Below are positions 1 through 5,126 of a DNA stretch of 5,126 bases, piece after piece. The notes below the pieces were generated by a model. The model searched no databases, was not told the origin of the DNA, and saw only the letters and a program-made list of their open reading frames with translations. This DNA is from Candidatus Melainabacteria bacterium. Lineage in GTDB: Bacteria > Cyanobacteriota > Vampirovibrionia > Obscuribacterales > Obscuribacteraceae. Position 1 is the first letter of the stretch. The number at the start of each line of letters is the position of its first letter. The position numbers and the translations under genes are program-made. The DNA lies in contig PLXC01000124.1 in assembly GCA_003151275.1 (NCBI GenBank), positions 1-5,126 on the forward strand. Direction: 5' to 3'.

Positions 1-1
1 T

Positions 2-355
2 GCGAACCTTCTGGTGCAAGTGCTGGTCAACCTGCTCTCGAACGCCCTCAAGTTTTCGCCACAAGGCAGTACGGTAAGCATTCTTGCCGAGGAACGCGGT
101 GAGCAGTTGCTGATCAAAGTCATCGATCAGGGGCGAGGCATTCCGGCCGAAAAACTAAAGACAATATTTGAGCGTTTCGAGCAGGTGGAGGCTTCTGACG
201 CAACACAGAAAGGTGGCACCGGGCTCGGGCTCGCCATTTGCAAAACGATCATCGAGCAGCATGGCGGATCAATTGGGGTCAAGAGCGAACCAGGTCACGG
301 CAGCACTTTCTGGATTGACATGCCCAAGCAGTCAACCGCAATCATTGAGACATAG
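2..355 (+). CDS. Histidine kinase, C-terminal fragment (HATPase_c domain), 5' truncated by window edge
   Basis: This is the C-terminal ATP-binding (HATPase_c) domain of a sensor histidine kinase. The reading frame is open from base 2 and the true start lies outside the window; the GTG at 14 is internal to the domain, not a start. All ATP-binding motifs are present in order: an N box with NLLSNALKFSP (29-61), a G1 box DQGRG (125-139), an F box FERFEQVE (about 170-193) and a G2 box GGTGLGLAI (212-238), followed by the usual closing strand, GHGSTFWIDMP. In this family the domain binds ATP and phosphorylates the histidine of the HisKA domain, which must lie upstream of the window. The protein ends with a short tail at a TAG, and that stop overlaps the Shine-Dalgarno of the next gene, so the two are probably one operon. 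Its input domains, membrane topology and partner regulator cannot be seen. The family call is firm; the specific role is unknown. Confidence 0.95.
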   Translation, partial: ANLLVQVLVNLLSNALKFSPQGSTVSILAEERGEQLLIKVIDQGRGIPAEKLKTIFERFEQVEASDATQKGGTGLGLAICKTIIEQHGGSIGVKSEPGHGSTFWIDMPKQSTAIIET

Positions 356-358
356 GAG
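354..358 (+). promoter_or_regulatory. Shine-Dalgarno of the second histidine kinase, overlapping the upstream stop codon
   Basis: AGGAG begins inside the TAG stop of the upstream kinase (353-355) and lies 9 nt before the ATG at 368. This supports 368 as the start. It also suggests translational coupling, since ribosomes terminating on the first gene sit on the initiation site of the second. Confidence 0.75.
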
Positions 359-367
359 AAACAGCGC

Positions 368-2524
368 ATGCGTCTGGATCTGAGACTGCTGCACAAGGCG
401 CTTTTAGTAGCCGCTGTCATGTTCATATCTGAGCTGTTGTTTGTTTCAACCCTGGCAATTCTAATTGAAAACACTAAATCTCAGCTTGAGGAAGACAACA
501 GAGTGCGAGCGATCATCTCTCATCTGGCTGATCTGTCAGGTATTTCCTCAGTTGGGTGGGCGAGAGCTTCTCTTCATCCACTCCTGGTAAAGGAATATCT
601 GTCCCCTGGTCAAGTCATTCTCGAAGATCGCAGTGTGACTGAATCCAAGTTGCAAGTGGAGTTATCCACACTCAAGTCACTATGCAAAAAACATCCGCAA
701 GAGCTGGACGAAATCGATGAGCTGGAGAATAAATTCAAAATGGGTGCCATTCTTGTAGATCAATACAGGCGCATGCATGTCACCAAGAATGATAGACATC
801 TGTCAGCGAGAGACAGACTCTTGCAGCAATCGGAGGCGGTCGTGTCATCTACCGACCGCATCATCGATAACTATAAAAAACTTGAAGAGACACTCATTGC
901 CGAACGTGCCACTACGCGCAGATGGCTGAAACTCTGTCTGGCTGCCGGTGCAATATTGAACATAGTCCTGGCTCTGGTTGTGATCAGATCGTTTTTCAGC
1001 GCAATTACAAGTAGATTAGACACGCTAGCAGACAACGCGCGACGGCTTTCGGCTGGAGAGCCGCTCCAGCCATTAATGAGCGGCAACGACGAGACAGCCA
1101 GCCTAGACATAGCATTTCACCAGATGGCAGACGCTCTGGCCGATGCATCGCGAAAAGAGAACGTACTGGTGCATAACGCCGTTGATGTGATTTGCTCGCT
1201 TGATGGCAATAAGACTTTTATGTCCGTCAGCCCTGCATCTTTATCTGTCTGGGGATATTCTCCAGAGGAATTAGTCGGCATGGCTAGTACTGATCTGCTT
1301 GCCATTGATGAAGCAGAAAAATTCAAGAGCGCCCTTTCCTCTTTAATCGACAAGCCCAAGCAGGCTCCGTTTGAGACTCGCCTGAAACACAAAGATGGGC
1401 GCGACGTAGATCTGCTCTGGTCTGCCAGATGGTCGAAACGTGACAAGGCATTCTATTGCATAGCTCACGACATCACCGATCGTAAGCGAGCAGAAAAGAT
1501 GTTGCAAGAGAGTGAAGCACGAATAAACACCATTATTCAGTATCTGCCCGTTGGAGTTGTGACCGTCGACAATCGTGGGCTGATCAAGTCGCTCAACCCC
1601 AGAGCTGAGGCGATTTTCGGCTACATTGCCAATGAGCTCGTCGATGGACAACTCGGAAATTTGATCGAATCACCGCTTTTTGAAAGAGCGGATCAAACTG
1701 TCGACGGTCTTCGCACCATGGCTGTCAATCAAGTGTTGCAGCTTGAGGCCAAAAGGAAAAACGGTGAGCATTTTCCGATCGAACTAAGTCTGGAAAGTTT
1801 CCACACAATTGAAGGAGACCATTTTCTGGTTATCGTTCAAGACATAACGCAACGGCTTCAGGTTGAGCGCTTGAAAAAGGAGTTTGTGGCTATGATCAGT
1901 CACGATTTACGAACCCCGCTTATGTCGGTGGAAGCCTCACTGACGCTTCTGTCGATTGGTGCTTGTGGCGATCTGCCTGAGCAAGTGCAGGTTGAAATCA
2001 ACGATGCTGAAACGGATATCGAGGAAGTGATCAGGCTCACGAACGGACTTTTAGCCATAGAAAAGATGAGCGCAGGCAAGCTCTCTGAGAACTCCTGCAG
2101 CCTGCAAACAATTCTGGACCAATGTCTTCAAGACGTTGAAATTTTAGCAAAAAAATTCGCAATTACGTTTTCCGTCGAGCCGACTAGTGCCACTGTCTTC
2201 GTCAACGAGGATTTGCTAACCAGATCTTTGATAATTCTTACTTCAAATGCCTTGAGGTTGTCTCAGCCAGGCTGCCAGTTAGCATTGACTGCGGTCATGC
2301 AAGATGGTGCGACTGTAGTACGACTGGTGCAACTTGGTTGCCCGAAGTCTGAGCTAAGCACGTTGGCAAACGCTGATCAGATCAGCATTGTTGATTCAAC
2401 GAGGCATGCTCAAGCGGATCTCGGTTTTGCTATTTGTAAGACGATGATAGAGCGGCAGGGTGGTTCAATCACCATGCACAATCTCGAGGAGCAAGAGATG
2501 TTTTGCCTTCGACTGCCAGCTTGA
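368..2524 (+). CDS. Membrane PAS-PAS histidine kinase with degenerate ATP-binding domain (probable histidine pseudokinase)
   Basis: A 718-residue sensor kinase. Domains in order: TM1 (about 10-34); a mostly helical extracytoplasmic region (35-185) resembling four-helix-bundle sensors, family not identified; TM2 (about 186-209); HAMP-like linker (about 207-260); PAS1 (about 266-372, ending DITDRKRAE); PAS2 (about 383-496, ending DITQR); HisKA with SHDLRTPL and phospho-acceptor His512; then a HATPase_c-like domain (about 570-717). The last domain is eroded. The N box keeps Asn627 but the first Asn is Ile623. The G1 motif DxGxG reads QLGCP (655-659), losing the ATP-binding Asp. The F box is not recognisable. 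The G2 GxGLG motif reads QADLG (682-686). The helix after G2, AICKTMIERQGGSI, is still very like AICKTIIEQHGGSI in the upstream kinase, so the alignment is sound and the losses look real. ATP binding and autophosphorylation are therefore doubtful, while His512 and its flanking Asp remain. The frame is open throughout with no frameshift. It probably forms an operon with the kinase upstream. The histidine kinase family is certain; loss of activity is inferred. Confidence 0.95.
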   Translation: MRLDLRLLHKALLVAAVMFISELLFVSTLAILIENTKSQLEEDNRVRAIISHLADLSGISSVGWARASLHPLLVKEYLSPGQVILEDRSVTESKLQVELSTLKSLCKKHPQELDEIDELENKFKMGAILVDQYRRMHVTKNDRHLSARDRLLQQSEAVVSSTDRIIDNYKKLEETLIAERATTRRWLKLCLAAGAILNIVLALVVIRSFFSAITSRLDTLADNARRLSAGEPLQPLMSGNDETASLDIAFHQMADALADASRKENVLVHNAVDVICSLDGNKTFMSVSPASLSVWGYSPEELVGMASTDLLAIDEAEKFKSALSSLIDKPKQAPFETRLKHKDGRDVDLLWSARWSKRDKAFYCIAHDITDRKRAEKMLQESEARINTIIQYLPVGVVTVDNRGLIKSLNPRAEAIFGYIANELVDGQLGNLIESPLFERADQTVDGLRTMAVNQVLQLEAKRKNGEHFPIELSLESFHTIEGDHFLVIVQDITQRLQVERLKKEFVAMISHDLRTPLMSVEASLTLLSIGACGDLPEQVQVEINDAETDIEEVIRLTNGLLAIEKMSAGKLSENSCSLQTILDQCLQDVEILAKKFAITFSVEPTSATVFVNEDLLTRSLIILTSNALRLSQPGCQLALTAVMQDGATVVRLVQLGCPKSELSTLANADQISIVDSTRHAQADLGFAICKTMIERQGGSITMHNLEEQEMFCLRLPA

Positions 2525-2610
2525 ACAAATGACGCGTCCGCCCCACTCTCCAGGTATTTCAATGTCCCGAGAATCGGCTTTAGCAGCCATTGCTCACGCC
2601 TAGTCTTTTG

Positions 2611-3858
2611 TCAGTGCCTGTTTAAGGCAAAGTAGCCAATCGCGCTTAAAATCAGGACAACAAATACAGCAACCAAAATCGTCAGTAGTTTTCTTCTCTT
2701 CTTTGCGGCGAGTACAGCCGCTATTTGCATCTTTTCCCGTCTGGGGAAAACTTCCAATCTTTCAAGAAGCTTCGAAACTGAATCGAAACGCGACCGAGGA
2801 TCCTTTTCTAAACACCTCTCGATCACTTCCTCTAAATCTTTAGGTCTTTCTGCTTCAAACTTAAGGGCGGAGATTCTGGGTGGTAGTTTCAATGCATGAG
2901 CATTTTTGATATCGAGGGCAGTACCATCTTGAAATGGTGGTCTGCCTGTAAGTAGCGCAAAGCCTACACATCCGATCGAATACACTTCTGATCTTTCGTC
3001 ATACTCCAGTCCGCGTGCTTCTTCGGCAGACATGTATAGAGCATCGATTGATTCGGTCAACTGCTCCTTCGCTTTGATTTTAGGTAGACTGAAATCTGTG
3101 ATTGAAACGGACGGATCTGAGTTCATATCGTCCAAGAAAATTATGTTACCGGGTCTGATATCTCTATGCAGGAGACTTTCTTTCTGCGCATAAATTAACG
3201 CTTCGCAAATACTGATCAGAATCATGACTGCTACATCATGACTGGGTGTGCCGTGAACTGCCAGGTACTGCTCCAGATTGAAGCCGTCCTTGTATTCGGT
3301 CACCATATATGGTGTCTTGTTGTTATAAATGAAGCATTCCAAGACTCGTGCGATATTGTTATGACTTAATTGCTTGTTCTTCTTCGCGTCTTGTTCAAAA
3401 GCCGCAAAAGCGTCAGGTCTAATCTGCTTAAAGCATTTCACTGCTACCTTTTTGCCTGACTGTTTGTCTCTAGCGAGAACGACATCGGCTCTTGCACTTT
3501 GTCCCAGAATTCCAATTGGTGTGTATCTCTCCAGTGGAAAGCTCTCCGGGGATATCGCAATAGAAGTCAGGTCTAGTGTTACTGCTTCGGGTTGGTTTTT
3601 ATTTTGTTGAAAATTTGTAATTTTCTTCGGGGTTGGTTTCTCGCATGAGCAAAGGTAAAGGCGATCGACCTTGCCAGTAGGGATTGCCACCACTCTCTTA
3701 CTGCAAGTCGCGCATAAGTCTATTGAGAATTGCGCATTGGGAGCGTAGGTGCGATCGCATTTGCAAGCTGATACCCATTGAGTCGTCGGCTGTGAGCCAG
3801 CCTCTTTCATAGGCCGGAGACAGGTTTGACAATTCAGGGAAGCGGTTTCTTTTTCCAT
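2611..3858 (-). CDS. Tail-anchored Ser/Thr protein kinase-like protein with tandem N-terminal zinc-ribbon motifs
   Basis: A 415-residue Hanks-type kinase homologue. Residues 10-72 hold eight cysteines in two similar units: C10-x2-C13-x18-C32-x-C34 and C49-x2-C52-x17-C70-x-C72, probably two zinc sites. A polar linker follows, then the kinase domain (about 111-370): ATP-anchoring Lys141 in VAVK, HRDIRPGN with catalytic Asp233 and Asn238, and metal-binding Asp255. Several motifs deviate: the glycine loop is GQSARAD (119-125) with only one glycine, the helix-C Glu appears to be Asp157, DFG is DFS (255-257), the HRDxK Lys is Arg235, and APE is SAE (277-279). Activity may be weak or altered. A basic stretch, KKRRK (386-390), precedes one TM helix (391-411) and a tail of about four residues, which puts the kinase and Cys motifs in the cytoplasm with no external sensor domain. 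I chose ATG 3858 because the next Met (residue 17) would remove the first CxxC and because a strong promoter lies just upstream. Substrates are unknown. Confidence 0.93.
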   Translation of the reverse strand: MEKETASLNCQTCLRPMKEAGSQPTTQWVSACKCDRTYAPNAQFSIDLCATCSKRVVAIPTGKVDRLYLCSCEKPTPKKITNFQQNKNQPEAVTLDLTSIAISPESFPLERYTPIGILGQSARADVVLARDKQSGKKVAVKCFKQIRPDAFAAFEQDAKKNKQLSHNNIARVLECFIYNNKTPYMVTEYKDGFNLEQYLAVHGTPSHDVAVMILISICEALIYAQKESLLHRDIRPGNIIFLDDMNSDPSVSITDFSLPKIKAKEQLTESIDALYMSAEEARGLEYDERSEVYSIGCVGFALLTGRPPFQDGTALDIKNAHALKLPPRISALKFEAERPKDLEEVIERCLEKDPRSRFDSVSKLLERLEVFPRREKMQIAAVLAAKKRRKLLTILVAVFVVLILSAIGYFALNRH

Positions 3859-3878
3859 GTTCGTTTGGTTTTGGGATT

Positions 3879-3887
3879 ATTATACCA
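3879..3887 (-). promoter_or_regulatory. Extended -10 promoter of the Ser/Thr kinase gene
   Basis: Read on the minus strand this is TGGTATAAT, a perfect TATAAT -10 hexamer with the TGn extension. No good -35 is seen at 16-18 bp (the hexamer at 17 bp is GTCGCC), as is common for extended -10 promoters. Transcription would start near 3872, giving a leader of only about 13 nt before the ATG at 3858. That leader (CCAAAACCAAACGAAC and neighbours) has no Shine-Dalgarno. Confidence 0.65.
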
Positions 3888-3900
3888 GCGCACTGCGCTG
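3886..3900. promoter_or_regulatory. Perfect 7-1-7 palindrome overlapping the kinase promoter, candidate operator
   Basis: CAGCGCACTGCGCTG has 7-bp arms CAGCGCA/TGCGCTG around one central base. It includes the TG of the extended -10 and extends upstream into the -35/-10 spacer, where a bound repressor would block RNA polymerase. I do not recognise the motif as the site of a named regulator. The symmetry and position are seen directly; the operator role is inferred. Confidence 0.45.
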
Positions 3901-3947
3901 AGGCGACCCTAAGCCAGAAGAAATCATGGACAAAGTCGTACCTGCAA

Positions 3948-4076
3948 CTATCGGCGGTGCATAGGATGCTTTTGAATTCGCTCTGGCGTAGCACTGAACT
4001 TCGGCATCGACGTTGGCACCAACTCAAAAGATTTGTCCTTTTGAAGATCTTGGATTTGAGCAACTACAGTTTTCAT
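3948..4076 (-). CDS. Possible small protein, 42 residues, unrecognised
   Basis: A short ORF lies in the divergent intergenic region, on the same strand as the Ser/Thr kinase and 89 bp upstream of it. It runs from ATG at 4076 to TAG at 3948, starting MKTVVAQIQDLQKDKSFELV and ending in a His/Arg-rich tail. The composition is protein-like: hydrophilic, charged, no TM helix, no cysteine. There is only a weak purine-rich stretch (AAGAGA), about 10 nt before the ATG, and no convincing promoter. It does not match a family I know. It could be a small protein, the remnant of a longer gene, or chance; the kinase promoter downstream means it is not needed as a leader. Another minus-strand frame (3698-4063) overlaps it and looks like a shadow. 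Confidence 0.25.
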   Translation of the reverse strand: MKTVVAQIQDLQKDKSFELVPTSMPKFSATPERIQKHPMHRR

Positions 4077-4110
4077 GGCCGAGTTTTCTCTTGATCAGGA
4101 TTTTGCTTAG

Positions 4111-4140
4111 TTCAGTGTACGAGAAATGCGAGAGAATAAT
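4111..4140 (+). promoter_or_regulatory. Weak candidate promoter for the thioesterase gene
   Basis: AATAAT at 4135-4140 matches five of six -10 positions. TTCAGT at 4111-4116, 18 bp upstream, is a poor -35 (three of six). Transcription would start near 4147, about 15 nt before the ATG. This is the best match between the divergent genes, but it is weak. Confidence 0.3.
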
Positions 4141-4150
4141 GACTTTCCAC

Positions 4151-4155
4151 AGGGA
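4151..4155 (+). promoter_or_regulatory. Shine-Dalgarno of the thioesterase gene
   Basis: AGGGA lies 6 nt before the ATG at 4162 and supports that start. No alternative start further upstream keeps a comparable site. Confidence 0.55.
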
Positions 4156-4161
4156 TAAACG

Positions 4162-4929
4162 ATGACGACTTGCAACACTGCTCCACGAATTTGGCATGAG
4201 GATTTCAAAATCCATTCATATGAGATCGGTCCTTCGGGATCAGCGACGCCCCAGGCGATGTGTCGATTTCTTCAGGAGGCTGCCGGCAACCACGCCGCCA
4301 AGCTCGACGTTTCTGCAGAAGAGATGGCACGCCGCGAGCAAATGTGGGTGCTGTCCAATTTAAGTGTGCGTATGGCAAATTATCCCCGCTGGCACGAGAC
4401 CGTCCACATCGAGACATGGCCGGTATTCAAAGGCAGCAGCATTCGTGGATACAGAGACTTGATTTTTAGAAATGAGCATGGACAGGAGCTTGGACGTGCA
4501 TCATCTATGTGGCTGCTCTTAAACAAAGAGAACAGAAGACCTCTAAAGATTCCACACTGGTTGATAGATGTCGCCAGCCCAGGACATAACGTTGAGATCC
4601 TGCATGAGGTCAAGGAAAAACATTTCAGCGGCGCCCCCCAGGTTTCTCAGGAATTTGTCATTCGTGCAAGCGACATCGATTGGAATATGCACGTCAACAA
4701 TGTCTGCTACCTGGAATGGGCGCTTGAAGCCGTGCCCGCAATGTTCAGACTGCAAAGCAAAATCACAGAACTCGATATCTCGTTCGTCGGCGAAGGCAAA
4801 TACGGCAACTCGGTGATAGCTGAGTGTTTTGAGCCAAGCGCAACTAACCTGCCGTATCTGCACAAAATAGTTGAAAAACCGTCCGGCAAACTTCTTGCCA
4901 TGTTGAGAATTCTCTGGCAGCCAAAGTGA
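4162..4929 (+). CDS. Acyl-ACP thioesterase (FatA/FatB-like, double hotdog)
   Basis: A 255-residue cytoplasmic protein of the acyl-ACP thioesterase family, which hydrolyses acyl-acyl carrier protein to release free fatty acid and end chain elongation. The first hotdog covers about residues 10-130: YEIGPSGSATPQAMCRFLQE with the long helix, MWVLSNLSVRM, the paired strands VHIETWP and RGYRDLIF, and SSMWLLLNKENRRPLKIP. The second covers about 160-255 and carries the catalytic signature DIDWNMHVNNVCYLEW: Asp173, Asn175 and His177 align with the conserved Asp, Asn and His of plant FatB. The following ISFVGEGKYGNSV strand is typical of bacterial members, and Glu211 may act as the downstream acidic residue. 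The length fits bacterial homologues, and with no transit peptide it lacks the N-terminal extension of plant enzymes. It ends in tandem stops TGA TAA. It stands alone, divergent from the Ser/Thr kinase, with no other lipid gene visible. Chain-length preference cannot be read from the sequence. Family call is strong. Confidence 0.93.
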   Translation: MTTCNTAPRIWHEDFKIHSYEIGPSGSATPQAMCRFLQEAAGNHAAKLDVSAEEMARREQMWVLSNLSVRMANYPRWHETVHIETWPVFKGSSIRGYRDLIFRNEHGQELGRASSMWLLLNKENRRPLKIPHWLIDVASPGHNVEILHEVKEKHFSGAPQVSQEFVIRASDIDWNMHVNNVCYLEWALEAVPAMFRLQSKITELDISFVGEGKYGNSVIAECFEPSATNLPYLHKIVEKPSGKLLAMLRILWQPK

Positions 4930-4973
4930 TAATCCATTGAAGCTAAACCGGCGAAGAGCCTAACCGCGCTCGC

Positions 4974-5013
4974 AGCAATGCAAACCAGGCGCGCTACAAT
5001 GCCGACACAATGC
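4974..5013 (+). repeat. Three CAATGC direct repeats at 21- and 11-bp spacing
   Basis: CAATGC occurs at 4976-4981, 4997-5002 and 5008-5013. The last two lie in the near-identical octamers TACAATGC and CACAATGC with a 3-bp spacer. Spacings of 21 and 11 bp put the copies on roughly the same face of the helix, like tandem-site regulators, but no gene start is visible downstream within the window. Possibly chance. Confidence 0.3.
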
Positions 5014-5071
5014 ACTAGGCAGTCGGAAGCGCAAATTGATAACTTTGGCTCGAATAGAGACCATGATACTC

Positions 5072-5108
5072 AACCGAGTAGATTCCATTCACCGTCGGTT
5101 TTCCTTTT
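5072..5108 (+). terminator. Weak terminator-like inverted repeat
   Basis: AACCGA (5072-5077) and TCGGTT (5095-5100) are perfect inverted copies followed by the T-rich TTCCTTTT. The 17-nt loop and 6-bp stem make a weak hairpin, about 140 nt after the thioesterase stop. The rest of 4930-5126 shows no gene I can support. Confidence 0.25.
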
Positions 5109-5126
5109 AGTAGCCAAGTAAAGTAG

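Noticed and set aside
2576..2588. GGCT/AGCC hairpin in the convergent gap as a bidirectional terminator
   Set aside because: The stem is only 4 bp and there is no T tract on either side.
2615..2629. TGCCT/AGGCA hairpin near the kinase stop codon
   Set aside because: It lies inside the kinase coding sequence, has a 5-bp stem and no T tract in the direction of transcription.
3751..3758. GCGATCGC, the cyanobacterial HIP1 octamer
   Set aside because: Only one exact copy in 5 kb, inside a coding region; HIP1 genomes carry it far more densely, so it says little about the lineage.
3926..3964. Plus-strand 12-codon frame MDKVVPATIGGA
   Set aside because: Too short, with no promoter, and expected by chance.
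3698..4063. Minus-strand 121-codon frame across the kinase start and the intergenic region
   Set aside because: It overlaps the Cys-rich N-terminus of the kinase in another frame, has no family resemblance and no ribosome binding site.
4024..4215. Minus-strand 63-codon frame antisense to the thioesterase start
   Set aside because: It covers the thioesterase start and its ribosome binding site and has no recognisable features.
4960..5088. Minus-strand 42-codon frame beginning MESTRLSIMVS
   Set aside because: The AAGGA is about 13 nt from the ATG, the C-terminus is Cys/Arg-rich and low in resemblance to real proteins, and it spans the direct repeats; too weak to call.

Overview
The window looks like a chromosomal segment from a free-living, Gram-negative-type bacterium of moderate GC (about one half by eye). 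It is rich in signalling proteins. The multi-PAS histidine kinases, the tail-anchored Ser/Thr kinase with zinc ribbons, and a plant/bacterial-type acyl-ACP thioesterase remind me of large environmental genomes such as the non-photosynthetic relatives of Cyanobacteria (Vampirovibrionia/Obscuribacterales). That placement is an impression from protein style, not a demonstrated assignment. There are no rRNA or tRNA genes, IS elements, CRISPR arrays or phage genes.

Layout. (1) Bases 1-355, + strand: the C-terminal end of a histidine kinase with an intact ATP-binding domain. (2) Bases 368-2524, + strand: a complete 718-residue membrane histidine kinase, 12 nt downstream, whose Shine-Dalgarno overlaps the upstream stop codon. 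It has two TM helices, HAMP, two PAS domains and HisKA with the phospho-acceptor His, but its ATP-binding domain has lost the G1 and G2 glycine motifs. (3) Bases 2525-2610: a short convergent gap with no convincing terminator. (4) Bases 2611-3858, - strand: a Ser/Thr protein kinase-like protein with two tandem N-terminal Cys4 motifs and a C-terminal membrane anchor. (5) Bases 3859-4161: a divergent intergenic region with a strong extended -10 promoter for the Ser/Thr kinase, a perfect 7-1-7 palindrome overlapping that promoter, and a possible 42-codon ORF. (6) Bases 4162-4929, + strand: an acyl-ACP thioesterase of the double-hotdog FatA/FatB-like family. (7) Bases 4930-5126: noncoding as far as I can tell, with only weak repeats.

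How the genes relate. The two histidine kinases are probably co-transcribed and share sequence around the G2 box, so they look like tandem paralogues, one catalytically competent and one probably not. This suggests a kinase/pseudokinase signalling pair in which the first protein phosphorylates His512 of the second. That is inference. The Ser/Thr kinase and the thioesterase are divergently transcribed from a shared intergenic region, and nothing in the sequence proves a functional link. No response regulator is visible, so the output of the histidine kinases is unknown from this window.
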